Below, piece by piece: positions 16,022-23,414 of a DNA stretch of 33,471 bases (positions within the stretch are counted from its first letter, which is position 1; each line of letters opens with the position of its first letter). The stretch spans positions 1-33,471 of the forward strand of contig JAIETY010000136.1 in NCBI GenBank assembly GCA_019744885.1, given 5' to 3'. The notes under the pieces were generated by a model. That model saw only the letters and a program-made list of their open reading frames with translations. It ran no database searches and had not been told where the DNA came from. The stretch is from Sphingomonas sp. Lineage in GTDB: Bacteria > Pseudomonadota > Alphaproteobacteria > Sphingomonadales > Sphingomonadaceae. Both the position numbers and the translations under genes were made by a program.

Positions 16022-17533
16022 ATGACCATGCGTATCATCGATCATCACATTGCCGGGGCCGACCTGGCGACCAGTGGCGGCGCGACCCGTCTCGCCGATG
16101 TGTTCGATCCCAATTCAGGCAGCGTGCAGGCGCAGGTCACGCTGGGGACGTCAGCCGATCTCGAACGCGCGGTGGCAGCAGCGCAAGCCGCGCAACCCGG
16201 CTGGGCGGCGACCAACCCGCAGCGCCGGGCGCGTGTGATGTTCGAATTCAAGCGGCTGGTGGAAGCCAATATCGACGAACTCGCGCAATTGCTGTCGTCC
16301 GAGCATGGCAAGGTTGTCGCCGATGCGCGCGGCGATGTGCAGCGCGGGCTCGACGTGATCGAATTCGCCTGCGGCATCCCGCACGCGATGAAGGGCGAAT
16401 ATACCCAAGGCGCCGGGCCGGGGATCGACGTTTATTCGATGCGGCTGCCGCTCGGCATTGGCGCGGGCATCACGCCGTTCAACTTCCCGGCGATGATCCC
16501 GATGTGGATGTTCGGCGTGGCGATTGCGTGCGGCAATGCCTTCATCCTGAAGCCGTCGGAGCGTGACCCGTCGGTGCCGGTGCGGCTCGGGCAATTGATG
16601 CAGGAAGCAGGCGCGCCCGAGGGCATCTTGCAAGTCCTCCACGGCGACAAGGAAATGGTCGACGCGATCCTTGATCACCCCGCGATCAGCGCGGTCAGCT
16701 TCGTTGGCTCGTCGGACATCGCGCATTATGTCTATCGCCGCGGGGTTGCGGCGGGCAAGCGCGTGCAGGCGATGGGCGGCGCCAAGAATCACGGCATCGT
16801 CATGCCCGACGCCGATCTCGATCAGGTGGTGAACGAGCTGTCGGGCGCGGCCTTTGGGTCAGCGGGCGAGCGCTGTATGGCGCTGCCGGTGGTCGTCCCG
16901 GTCGGCGAAGAGACGGCAGAACGCCTGCGCGCCAAACTGCTGCCCGCTATCGCCAAGCTGCGGATCGGCGTGTCGAGCGACAAGGATGCCGATTACGGCC
17001 CGGTGGTGAATGCCGCGCACAAGGCGCGGGTCGAGGGCTGGATCCAGAAGGGCGTCGATGACGGCGCCGAACTCGTCGTCGATGGGCGCGGCTTCACGCT
17101 GCAGGGGCATGAGAACGGCTTCTTCATCGGCCCGTCGCTGTTCGATCACGTCAAGCCGGGCATGGAAAGCTATAAGGAAGAAATTTTCGGCCCCGTGCTC
17201 CAGATCGTGCGCGCGGCGGATTTCGAGGAAGCGGTCGCGCTCCCTAGCCAGCACCAGTACGGCAATGGCGTCGCGATCTTCACCCGCAACGGCCATGCCG
17301 CACGCGAATTCGCCGCGCGCGTCAATGTCGGGATGGTCGGCATCAACGTGCCGATTCCGGTGCCGGTCGCTTATCACACCTTCGGCGGGTGGAAGCGCAG
17401 CGCCTTCGGCGACACCAACCAGCACGGCCCCGAAGGCGTGAAATTCTGGACCAAGATCAAGACCATCACCCAGCGCTGGCCAGATGGCGCGCCTGACGGC
17501 TCGAACGCGTTTGTGATCCCGACGATGGGATAG
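16022..17533 (+). CDS. mmsA: CoA-acylating methylmalonate-semialdehyde dehydrogenase
   Basis: An aldehyde dehydrogenase-superfamily enzyme of 503 residues that converts methylmalonate semialdehyde to propionyl-CoA (valine, inositol and thymine breakdown). The MmsA signature TPFNFPAMIPMWM is at 151-163 and the catalytic Cys285 in GSAGERCMALPV. The usual ALDH general-base glutamate is replaced in GGAKNHGIVMPDAD, as expected for the CoA-dependent subfamily. A second ATG at 16028 is possible. It stands alone here, without mmsB or regulator. It is the last chromosomal gene before the integrated element. Confidence 0.93.
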   Translation: MTMRIIDHHIAGADLATSGGATRLADVFDPNSGSVQAQVTLGTSADLERAVAAAQAAQPGWAATNPQRRARVMFEFKRLVEANIDELAQLLSSEHGKVVADARGDVQRGLDVIEFACGIPHAMKGEYTQGAGPGIDVYSMRLPLGIGAGITPFNFPAMIPMWMFGVAIACGNAFILKPSERDPSVPVRLGQLMQEAGAPEGILQVLHGDKEMVDAILDHPAISAVSFVGSSDIAHYVYRRGVAAGKRVQAMGGAKNHGIVMPDADLDQVVNELSGAAFGSAGERCMALPVVVPVGEETAERLRAKLLPAIAKLRIGVSSDKDADYGPVVNAAHKARVEGWIQKGVDDGAELVVDGRGFTLQGHENGFFIGPSLFDHVKPGMESYKEEIFGPVLQIVRAADFEEAVALPSQHQYGNGVAIFTRNGHAAREFAARVNVGMVGINVPIPVPVAYHTFGGWKRSAFGDTNQHGPEGVKFWTKIKTITQRWPDGAPDGSNAFVIPTMG

Positions 17534-17571
17534 CGGCTGCGTCGAGACCCTGAGGGCGCCTCGGTGACAAA

Positions 17572-17600
17572 TGGCGGAGCGGGAGGGAATCGAACTCCCC
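17572..17600 (-). other. tRNA 3'-end fragment, probable attachment site of the integrative element
   Basis: On the minus strand this reads as a T-arm with loop TTCGATT, an acceptor strand CCGCTCC, the discriminator G and CCA. The implied 5' acceptor GGAGCGG is typical of tRNA-Ser. No D-arm, anticodon arm or variable arm follows, so this is only the displaced 3' end. The integrase gene begins 190 bp away. From the orientation, the complete tRNA gene should lie at the far right end of the element, outside the window. Confidence 0.7.
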
Positions 17601-17728
17601 ATTTCTAACCCGTTGGCCGACATCGACTTTTTCTGAGATTTCGACTATAAAATCAACGGCTTGATCGTCGATTGTCGCTCTTGTTGGTCCCCATTGGTTC
17701 GCCACGTTCCGCGTCAATCCACGACTCA

Positions 17729-17761
17729 AACCGGGTTGGAAACCGGGTTGCTAACCGGGTT
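17729..17761. repeat. Three 12-bp iterons with palindromic core, upstream of the integrase
   Basis: Three copies of the 9-bp palindrome AACCGGGTT lie at 17729-17737, 17741-17749 and 17753-17761, spaced exactly 12 bp. They lie between the att fragment and the integrase start. Possible roles are arm-type integrase sites or a repressor/excisionase operator. Confidence 0.8.
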
Positions 17762-17789
17762 GCCAGCCACCCTGTAGTCGGAGGTTGGC

Positions 17790-19067
17790 ATGTCCCGTTC
17801 CATTCACAAACTCACAGCCAGGCGCGTGGAGACCGAAAAGCGCGTGGGCAAGCATTCCGACGGCGGTGGCCTTTGGCTCTTCATCACCAAGGATGGCTCG
17901 AAGCGCTGGGTCTTCACCTATGAACGAAACAAGAAGCGCCGCGAAATGGGCCTTGGCCCCGCAAGTGACGTCGGCCTCGGCAAGGCCCGCGACCTTGCCT
18001 CGGCTGCGCGCGAGCTGCTCGCCCAGGGGATCGATCCCATAGAGGCACGCCGCGCCGCCGAAGCAGAGGCCGAGGAGGCGGCACGGCAAGCCGAGCGCGA
18101 GCGCGTCGGCCCCGTCCTCTTCGGCCCGTTCGCCGACGACTATATCGATACGCACGAGGAAGGCTGGAAGAACCCCAAGCATCGCCAGCAATGGCGCAAC
18201 ACGATCAAGACCCATGCCGTGTCGTTGCTGGAAATGCCGGTGCAGGACATTCTCGTCGACGATGTCGTCGCGGTGCTGAAGCCGATCTGGCGCACGGTCC
18301 CCGAAACCGCGAGCCGCCTGCGCGGCCGTATCGAGAACATCCTCGACGCGGCAAAGGCGTCAAAGCACATCCAAGGGCCATGGGAGAACCCGGCGCGCTG
18401 GCGCGGAAACCTCAGCCATCTTCTTCCCAAGCGGCGCACGAAAAAGCAGGTCCGCCACCATCCGGCCATGCCCTTCGAGGAGTTGCCGGCATTCTGGAAG
18501 CGGCTGCGCGCCAGACCCGCGCTAGCAGCACGAGCGCTCGAGCTCACAATCCTTTGCGCGACGCGGACGAACGAGACGCTCCGCATGCGATGGTCGGAAG
18601 TTGATCTCGATGCAGGAGTGTGGACCGTCCCCGCCGAGCGCATGAAGATGGAGGTCGAGCATCGCATTCCGCTCTGCAATGCGGCCGTGACCCTGCTGCG
18701 GGACATCGCCCGCAACTCCAACTGCGATCCCAGCGACTTCGTCTTCAAGGGCGGGAAAGCAGGCAAGCCGCTCTCGCAGATGGCGATGACCATGGTCCTT
18801 CGCCGCATGAAACTCGGGCACTTTACCGTCCATGGCATGCGGAGTTCGTTCCGCGACTATATGGGTGAGATGAGCGACCATCCCGAATCCGTTGTCGAAC
18901 AGGCCCTCGCGCATCAGGTCGGGGACGAGACGTCGCGCGCCTATCGCCGCGGCGACGCCTTCCTGAAGCGGCGCGTTTTGATGAACGACTGGGAGGCATA
19001 TTTGCTAGGATCGCGAAAGCGAACCGCGCGTGTCACCAAGATCGCGAAAAGCGCCAAGGCCGCATAA
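17790..19067 (+). CDS. Tyrosine recombinase/integrase (DUF4102 N-terminus, P4/CP4-57 type)
   Basis: A protein of 425 residues that integrates and excises the element at a tRNA gene. The N-terminal arm-binding domain (about 5-90, DGGGLWLFITKDGSKRW) is of DUF4102 type. The core-binding domain (about 110-210) and a complete catalytic set follow: Arg259 (CATRTNETLRMRW), Lys286 (ERMKMEVEHRIPL), His348-x-x-Arg351 (HGMRSSFRDY), His375 (LAHQVGD) and Tyr385 (SRAYRRGDAF). GGAGGT at about 17780 is the ribosome site. All catalytic residues are present, so it should be active. Confidence 0.93.
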   Translation: MSRSIHKLTARRVETEKRVGKHSDGGGLWLFITKDGSKRWVFTYERNKKRREMGLGPASDVGLGKARDLASAARELLAQGIDPIEARRAAEAEAEEAARQAERERVGPVLFGPFADDYIDTHEEGWKNPKHRQQWRNTIKTHAVSLLEMPVQDILVDDVVAVLKPIWRTVPETASRLRGRIENILDAAKASKHIQGPWENPARWRGNLSHLLPKRRTKKQVRHHPAMPFEELPAFWKRLRARPALAARALELTILCATRTNETLRMRWSEVDLDAGVWTVPAERMKMEVEHRIPLCNAAVTLLRDIARNSNCDPSDFVFKGGKAGKPLSQMAMTMVLRRMKLGHFTVHGMRSSFRDYMGEMSDHPESVVEQALAHQVGDETSRAYRRGDAFLKRRVLMNDWEAYLLGSRKRTARVTKIAKSAKAA

Positions 19068-19129
19068 ATCGTCATTTGCTCTTGGCTTCGATGGTTTAAA
19101 CGGTCGTTTGGACGAAAAAATTTCCTGCT

Positions 19130-19181
19130 CAGTGAATATGGACAAATTGCCGAATATTCGATAAGAGGTCTATATTCACTG
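19130..19181. promoter_or_regulatory. Symmetric tripartite operator overlapping the AbiE-pair promoter
   Basis: CAGTGAATAT (19130-19139) and ATATTCACTG (19172-19181) form a perfect 10-bp inverted repeat. At its exact centre lies a second perfect palindrome, CGAATATTCG (19151-19160). All parts share GAATAT half-sites at 18-bp steps. A promoter-like TTGCCG (19147-19152) and TATATT (19171-19176), 18 bp apart, lie within it. AbiEi antitoxins are known to repress their own operon through inverted repeats, which fits well. Confidence 0.65.
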
Positions 19182-19193
19182 GACACCAAATAT

Positions 19194-20282
19194 ATGTTGA
19201 AATTCGAAATCGAGGAACAGGAGCTGCTCGACGGGCTCGTCGATGCGATAGGGGCGCTACCTGAAGGGCACGCCGAGATCGACCGCCGCGAAGTTGCAAT
19301 CGGGCCACGCGGCCGTGTCGACGCGCTCATCGATGCGCGCGTCGGCGGCCAGCCGATCCTACTGCTCGTAGAAGCCAAGCGCGAGGCCTTTCCGCGCGAT
19401 GTCAGGGAAACCGTCTGGCAGCTGCGCAACTACCTTGCTCACATGCCGCACGATGATCGCGAGATCCTGCCCTTCTTCATCGCGCGTGCCATTTCGCCTG
19501 GCGCGCGCGACATTCTGCGCGAAGAGGGCGTCGGTTTCTATGACCTCGGCGGATCGCTCTTCATCCCCGCGCGCCACGCGTTCGTCTATGTCGACCGGCC
19601 TGTGCCGAAGAAGAACGCCAAGATCTTCGATTCGGTGTTCCAGGGTCAGAAGGCGCGCGTCGTCCAAGCGGTGTTCGACCGCCGCTCCGACTGGCTGAGC
19701 GTCAAGGAACTCGCGGAATCGACCGAGGTGTCACCTGCCACCGCCTCGGCGACGCTTACCGAGATGGAACGCCGCGAATGGCTCGACGTCGAAGGTGCCG
19801 GACCTTCGAAGCTGCGGCGTCTCAGATCAGCCAAGGCGCTGGTTGATGCCTGGACCAGTTACATCACCGATCAAAAACCGCCCAAGGTCGTACGCTACTA
19901 TGTCCCCGGCGGCAGCGCGGTCGAGCTTGCCCAGCACCTCGATCGGGCCTGCCAGGATGCCGACGCAGCCTATGCAGTGACAGCCGAAGCGGCCGCCCAG
20001 CTCTATGCGCCATATCTGTCGAGCATCTCACAGGTGAAGTGCCGCATCGAACCAGGTCGCCGGCAGCAGGAAGCGCTCGACAGGCTGAACGCCCGCCCGG
20101 TCAGCGAAGGCTGGAATCTCGGTTTGATCGAGACCCGCGCCCGCGGTGACGTCACCGTTGCACAAAGCATCGACGGCGTTCGTCTGGCCTCCCCGCTCCA
20201 GGTCTATCTCGACTTGCTGCAGGGCTCGGGCCGATCGCGCGAGATGGCCGCGCACCTCCGCGCCGAAAGGCTCGACGCATAA
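19194..20282 (+). CDS. AbiEi-like antitoxin/regulator of a type IV toxin-antitoxin pair
   Basis: A protein of 362 residues. The first ~130 residues have a nuclease-like alpha/beta pattern (VDALIDARVGGQPILLLVEAKR, ETVWQLRNYL, EGVGFYDLGGSLFI), resembling a restriction-endonuclease-fold domain. A winged helix follows (about 165-210, WLSVKELAESTEVSPATASA, then LTEMERREWLDVEG). The C-terminal half (VRYYVPGGSAVELAQHL onward) resembles the AbiEi antitoxin C-domain. The ATG at 19194 sits about 11 bases after the predicted transcript start and lacks a clear ribosome site. It overlaps the downstream nucleotidyltransferase gene (TAATG), the usual arrangement. The AbiE assignment rests on architecture and context. 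Confidence 0.65.
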   Translation: MLKFEIEEQELLDGLVDAIGALPEGHAEIDRREVAIGPRGRVDALIDARVGGQPILLLVEAKREAFPRDVRETVWQLRNYLAHMPHDDREILPFFIARAISPGARDILREEGVGFYDLGGSLFIPARHAFVYVDRPVPKKNAKIFDSVFQGQKARVVQAVFDRRSDWLSVKELAESTEVSPATASATLTEMERREWLDVEGAGPSKLRRLRSAKALVDAWTSYITDQKPPKVVRYYVPGGSAVELAQHLDRACQDADAAYAVTAEAAAQLYAPYLSSISQVKCRIEPGRRQQEALDRLNARPVSEGWNLGLIETRARGDVTVAQSIDGVRLASPLQVYLDLLQGSGRSREMAAHLRAERLDA

Positions 20283-21190
20283 TGGCGAAACCCCAGACGA
20301 TTGGCGGCTACGGCACCGCCGTCACCGAAGCGTGCGAGCGCGTACTGGTGACCTTGCTGCGCGGGCTCGGACCATGGAAGGATTCCGTCTTTCTGGTTGG
20401 CGGGCTTGCGCCGCGTTACCTCGTCACCGCGCGGCCGCCCAAGGTGCCGCCGCACGCGGGGACGGGCGACGTAGATATCGTCGTCGATGTCGGCATTCTT
20501 ACCGACACCGAGGCCTACAGCACGCTCGAAGAGAACCTGAAGGCGATGAGGTTCGAGCGCGCCGAGAACGACAAGGGCGCCAAACAATCCTGGCGGTGGC
20601 AGACCGAGATCAACGGTGGCACCACGATGGTCCTCGAATTCCTCGCCGACTCCCCGGAGCTGGGCGGCGGCAGGGTCCAGGAGCTGCCGACCGAAGGCAA
20701 CGTCACCGCCATCAACATCCCGCATGCGTCGATGGTGTTCGACCTGCATGGCAGCGTCGAGATCACGGCGGAGCTGCTGAATGGCGGCGGGCGAGCGACC
20801 GAGACGGTACGCTATGCCGATATCGTCAGCTTCACCTGCCTGAAGGCGTTCGCCTACGATCAACGCTTCGAGCGGAAGGACGCCCACGACCTCGTCTATT
20901 GCATCGAGCATCATGACGGCGGGATCGAAGCCGCACACAAGGCATTTCACCGGGCGCTCGAAGGAAAGCACGGTGACGTCATCCGCGAGGCCCTCGCACG
21001 CCTGACGACACGCTTCTGTGATCCCGATCCCAACGAAAGCTATATGCGAGATGGGCCGGTCGCGGTGGCACGGTTCGAAGACGACGATGCGGATGTCGAT
21101 GCCGACGAGGAACTTCGCAACGCCCGCATCCTGCGCCAGCGCCACGCCGCGCACGTGATGTCCGCCTTTCTAGGTCCTTGGCTGCGCTAA
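20282..21190 (+). CDS. AbiEii-like nucleotidyltransferase (type IV toxin)
   Basis: A protein of 302 residues. The nucleotidyltransferase signature is visible as VGGLAPRYL (38-46), followed by GTGDVDIVVDV, the DxD metal pair. It continues with EINGGTTMVLEFLADSP and RYADIVSFTCLKAFAYDQRFERKDAHDL. That last part matches the K-x-A...R-x-K-D-x-x-D region of AbiEii/MenT-type toxins, which transfer nucleotides to tRNA or other targets and cause abortive infection. The start overlaps the antitoxin stop. The C-terminus is acidic (FEDDDADVDADEE). It ends overlapping the convergent AlpA-like gene. Confidence 0.72.
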   Translation: MAKPQTIGGYGTAVTEACERVLVTLLRGLGPWKDSVFLVGGLAPRYLVTARPPKVPPHAGTGDVDIVVDVGILTDTEAYSTLEENLKAMRFERAENDKGAKQSWRWQTEINGGTTMVLEFLADSPELGGGRVQELPTEGNVTAINIPHASMVFDLHGSVEITAELLNGGGRATETVRYADIVSFTCLKAFAYDQRFERKDAHDLVYCIEHHDGGIEAAHKAFHRALEGKHGDVIREALARLTTRFCDPDPNESYMRDGPVAVARFEDDDADVDADEELRNARILRQRHAAHVMSAFLGPWLR

Positions 21191-21387
21191 CGACCGGCCT
21201 GGGCTTGCGCGATCCAATCGGATATCTCGCGCTCGCTCCAGCGAGCGGCTTTCGGGGTCAGCTTATATGGCCTCGGAAATCGGCCCTCGGAGACCAGTGA
21301 ATAGATTTTCGATTTGCCGAGCCCGACGTGGCTCTTGACCTCCGCGATCTTGAGCAGCCGGTCCGGGGAAGCGCCACCCCCGCTCAT
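21187..21387 (-). CDS. AlpA-family excisionase/regulator
   Basis: A protein of 66 residues, a single MerR-like helix-turn-helix: LLKIAEVKSHVGLGKSKIYSLV, then EGRFPRPYKLTPKAARWSEREISDWI. This is the standard AlpA (phage-type) pattern; such proteins activate excision or mobile-element genes. The start overlaps the stop of the DUF2274 pseudogene (ATGA), as if coupled to it. The stop overlaps the end of the nucleotidyltransferase gene by 4 bases. Confidence 0.85.
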   Translation of the reverse strand: MSGGGASPDRLLKIAEVKSHVGLGKSKIYSLVSEGRFPRPYKLTPKAARWSEREISDWIAQAQAGR

Positions 21388-21611
21388 TTGCCCCGTCCGG
21401 CAAGCCCTTCCCGGGCCTTCGCGAAGCCGCGATCAGTCGCCAGGAAGTTGGCCAGCATGTGCGGGATCAGCTCGGTGACTGGCTCCTCGCTGCCGTAGGT
21501 CTGAGCTTAACAGCGGGCATAGTCGTGCAGAGCTTCGTGCAGATCGGGGGTGATTGTGATCGCGAGCTTGACCGGCGTGCGGTCAGGCAGCTTGGCAAGT
21601 TTCAGCTCCAT
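21384..21611 (-). pseudogene. DUF2274 gene with in-frame nonsense codon
   Basis: On the minus strand, 76 codons read MELKLAKLPDRTPVKLAITI through DYARC, a TAA at 21507-21509, then AQTYGSEEPVTELIPHM and ANFLATDRGFAKAREG to the TGA. Both halves fit DUF2274, a small protein encoded just after trbI in Tn4371-like conjugative elements. Family members usually have an aromatic residue before AQTYG, so TAA probably arose from a Tyr codon by one change. The start overlaps the trbI stop region, as is normal for these elements. Confidence 0.8.
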
Positions 21612-22105
21612 GGTCCGGCTCCACCGCGTCGGAGATCGAGGACGAGATCGCGGGTCACCAGCACGCGAACGGGTGCGCCAGGCCGGATGGTGATCGTCGG
21701 CTGAATGTCGAGATTGCGCTGCGTGATCTGATCGCCGGCGCGTGCTGTGTTCGATTGTGCCGACTCCCGGATCGCCTGAACGAGATCGCTCTCGCCCGAG
21801 ATCGTCAGCTCCGATCCGACGCCGAGCATCGTGGCGATGGCTACGCCCTTGAGCAGCGTCCAGGTATGGAAATCGACCTTATCGGACAAGCCGGCATACC
21901 CCGATGGGTCGGTCGCAGGCATGTTATCCAGGCGGACCGAGCTCCCATCCGGCAAGATCAGCCGTTGCCATATGACCAGCGCGCGTCGCTGCCCAAATGC
22001 GACCACGCTATCGTATTCACCGATAAGCCGGGCGCCCTGCGGCACGAGCAGAATTCTTCCCGTCACCGTGTCGAATACGTTCTGTGTCACTTGGGCGGTG
22101 ACCAT
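21602..22105 (-). pseudogene. trbI: TrbI (VirB10-like) conjugation protein, 3' fragment only
   Basis: About 168 residues remain of a protein usually near 400. The C-terminal VirB10 domain is intact: VTAQVTQNVFDTVTGRIL, LVPQGARLIGEYDSVVAFGQ, VDFHTWTLLKGVAIATML, and IQPTITIRPGAPVRVLVTRD. The N-terminal cytoplasmic, membrane and proline-rich parts are missing. Homology stops at the CCATGG at 22102-22107, where a relaxase fragment on the other strand begins. The protein would normally span both membranes in the type IV secretion channel. It cannot do so here. Confidence 0.85.
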
Positions 22106-23405
22106 GGGGCCGCGCACCGATCACGAGATCGAGGCGCGTCTCCGTCACGATGTCGATCAGGAGCGGCTGACCACAATCGATCGGCGTCTGCTCAGGCGAA
22201 TGGATGGCGCACGCGAAGTCTCCCCCGCCGACGACAACGATCCTTTCCAGCAGTCGATCGCCGCAGGGCGGCTGCGCAAGCTCAAGGCGATGGACCTGGC
22301 CGAGGACATCGGCGGCGGTCGCTACCTACTGGCCGACGGGCTGGAGAATACACTGCGCCGCATGGGCGAGCGCGGCGACATCATCCGCCTCATGCAGCGC
22401 GAACTGACCGCGCGCCGGCTCGATCGCGCAGGAGTCGAGCAGGTGGTCTTGACGGAGCTGCGCGAACCCATTGTCGGGCGCCTGATCCAGCGAGGCTTTT
22501 CCGACGAGCACCGCGACCGCCATTATGTGATGGTCGATGGCATCGATGGCCGGGTCCATTATGTCGACATCGGGCGGGGAGACGCGACGCCGCCGGTGCC
22601 CGAGAATGCGACCGTGCGGATCGAGCCGACCAAAGCCTATGCAAGCCAGGCGGACCGCACGGTCGATGCGGTCGCTCGCGCCAATGATGGGCGCTACTCG
22701 ATCGACCTGCATCTGCGGCACGATCCGAACGCGAGCGAGGCGTTTGCGGCGAGCCACGTCCGCCGGCTCGAAGCGATGCGGCGCGCCGGCGCCGGACCGG
22801 AACGGCAAGCGGACGGCAGCTGGTCCATCCCGCATGACCATCTATCCCGAGCGGAAACGTTCGCTCAGCAGCAGCAGCGCGACAGGCCCGTCACCCTCTC
22901 TATTCTCTCACCGTCGCCAGTCACCGAGTTGACGGCGAAGGAGGCGCCGACTTGGCTCGATCGGGAGCTCGAGGGGGGCTCATCCAGCACGGTGCGCGAC
23001 ACCGGGTTCGGACGCGAGGTGCGGACCGCGTTAGCGGCCCGCCGCCAGTGGCTCATCGAACAGCAACTGGCAGATGGCCACGGCCACGGTTTTCGGTTGC
23101 ACAGCGGCGCCATGGAAACCCTGCGGTGGCGCGAGCTGAAGAACGCCAGCGGGCGGCTTGCCGGGCAGCTAGGCAAGCGGTTCGAGCCAGCCTGCGTCGG
23201 AGAGCGTGTCGAAGGCGTGATCGCCCGGCGCGTTGATCTCGAAAGCGGCCCTTATGCGCTCGTCGAGCGGTCGCGCGATTTCACACTGGTACCGTGGCGC
23301 GATGTGCTCGATCGCAACATTGGGAAAGTTGCGTCGGGGATCATGCGCGCGGACGGCATTAGCTGGCAGATTGGGCGCGGCCGGTCGGGGCCAGAAATCA
23401 ACTGA
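22104..23405 (+). pseudogene. Relaxase (DUF3363, VirD2-like), C-terminal fragment
   Basis: About 433 residues are open from the ATG in CCATGG: GPRTDHEIEARLRHDVDQER, LTTIDRRLLRRMDGAREVS, DNDPFQQSIAAGRLRKL, and near the end LVPWRDVLDRNIGK and SGIMRADGISWQIGRGR. This is the middle and C-terminus of the DUF3363 relaxase of Tn4371-like elements. The N-terminal relaxase domain, with the nicking residue and the His-x-His metal site, is missing. The frame upstream only runs antisense through trbI. It probably makes no working relaxase. It converges on the helicase gene with 9 bases between stops. Confidence 0.8.
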
Positions 23406-23414
23406 GGTTGGCAG

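Noticed and set aside
17545..17571. Transcription terminator after mmsA
   Set aside because: GAGG-GCG-CCTC gives only a 4-bp stem without a T-run; too weak to call.
17572..17660. Complete tRNA gene at the element junction
   Set aside because: Only the T-arm, acceptor strand and CCA can be formed; no anticodon or D-arm follows, and the T-stem has a mismatch.
21384..21611. Selenocysteine read-through in the DUF2274 gene
   Set aside because: The internal stop is TAA, not TGA, so a nonsense mutation is the simpler reading.
22104..23405. Intact mobilisation relaxase
   Set aside because: The N-terminal catalytic domain with nicking residue and His metal site is absent; the frame upstream is only antisense to trbI.
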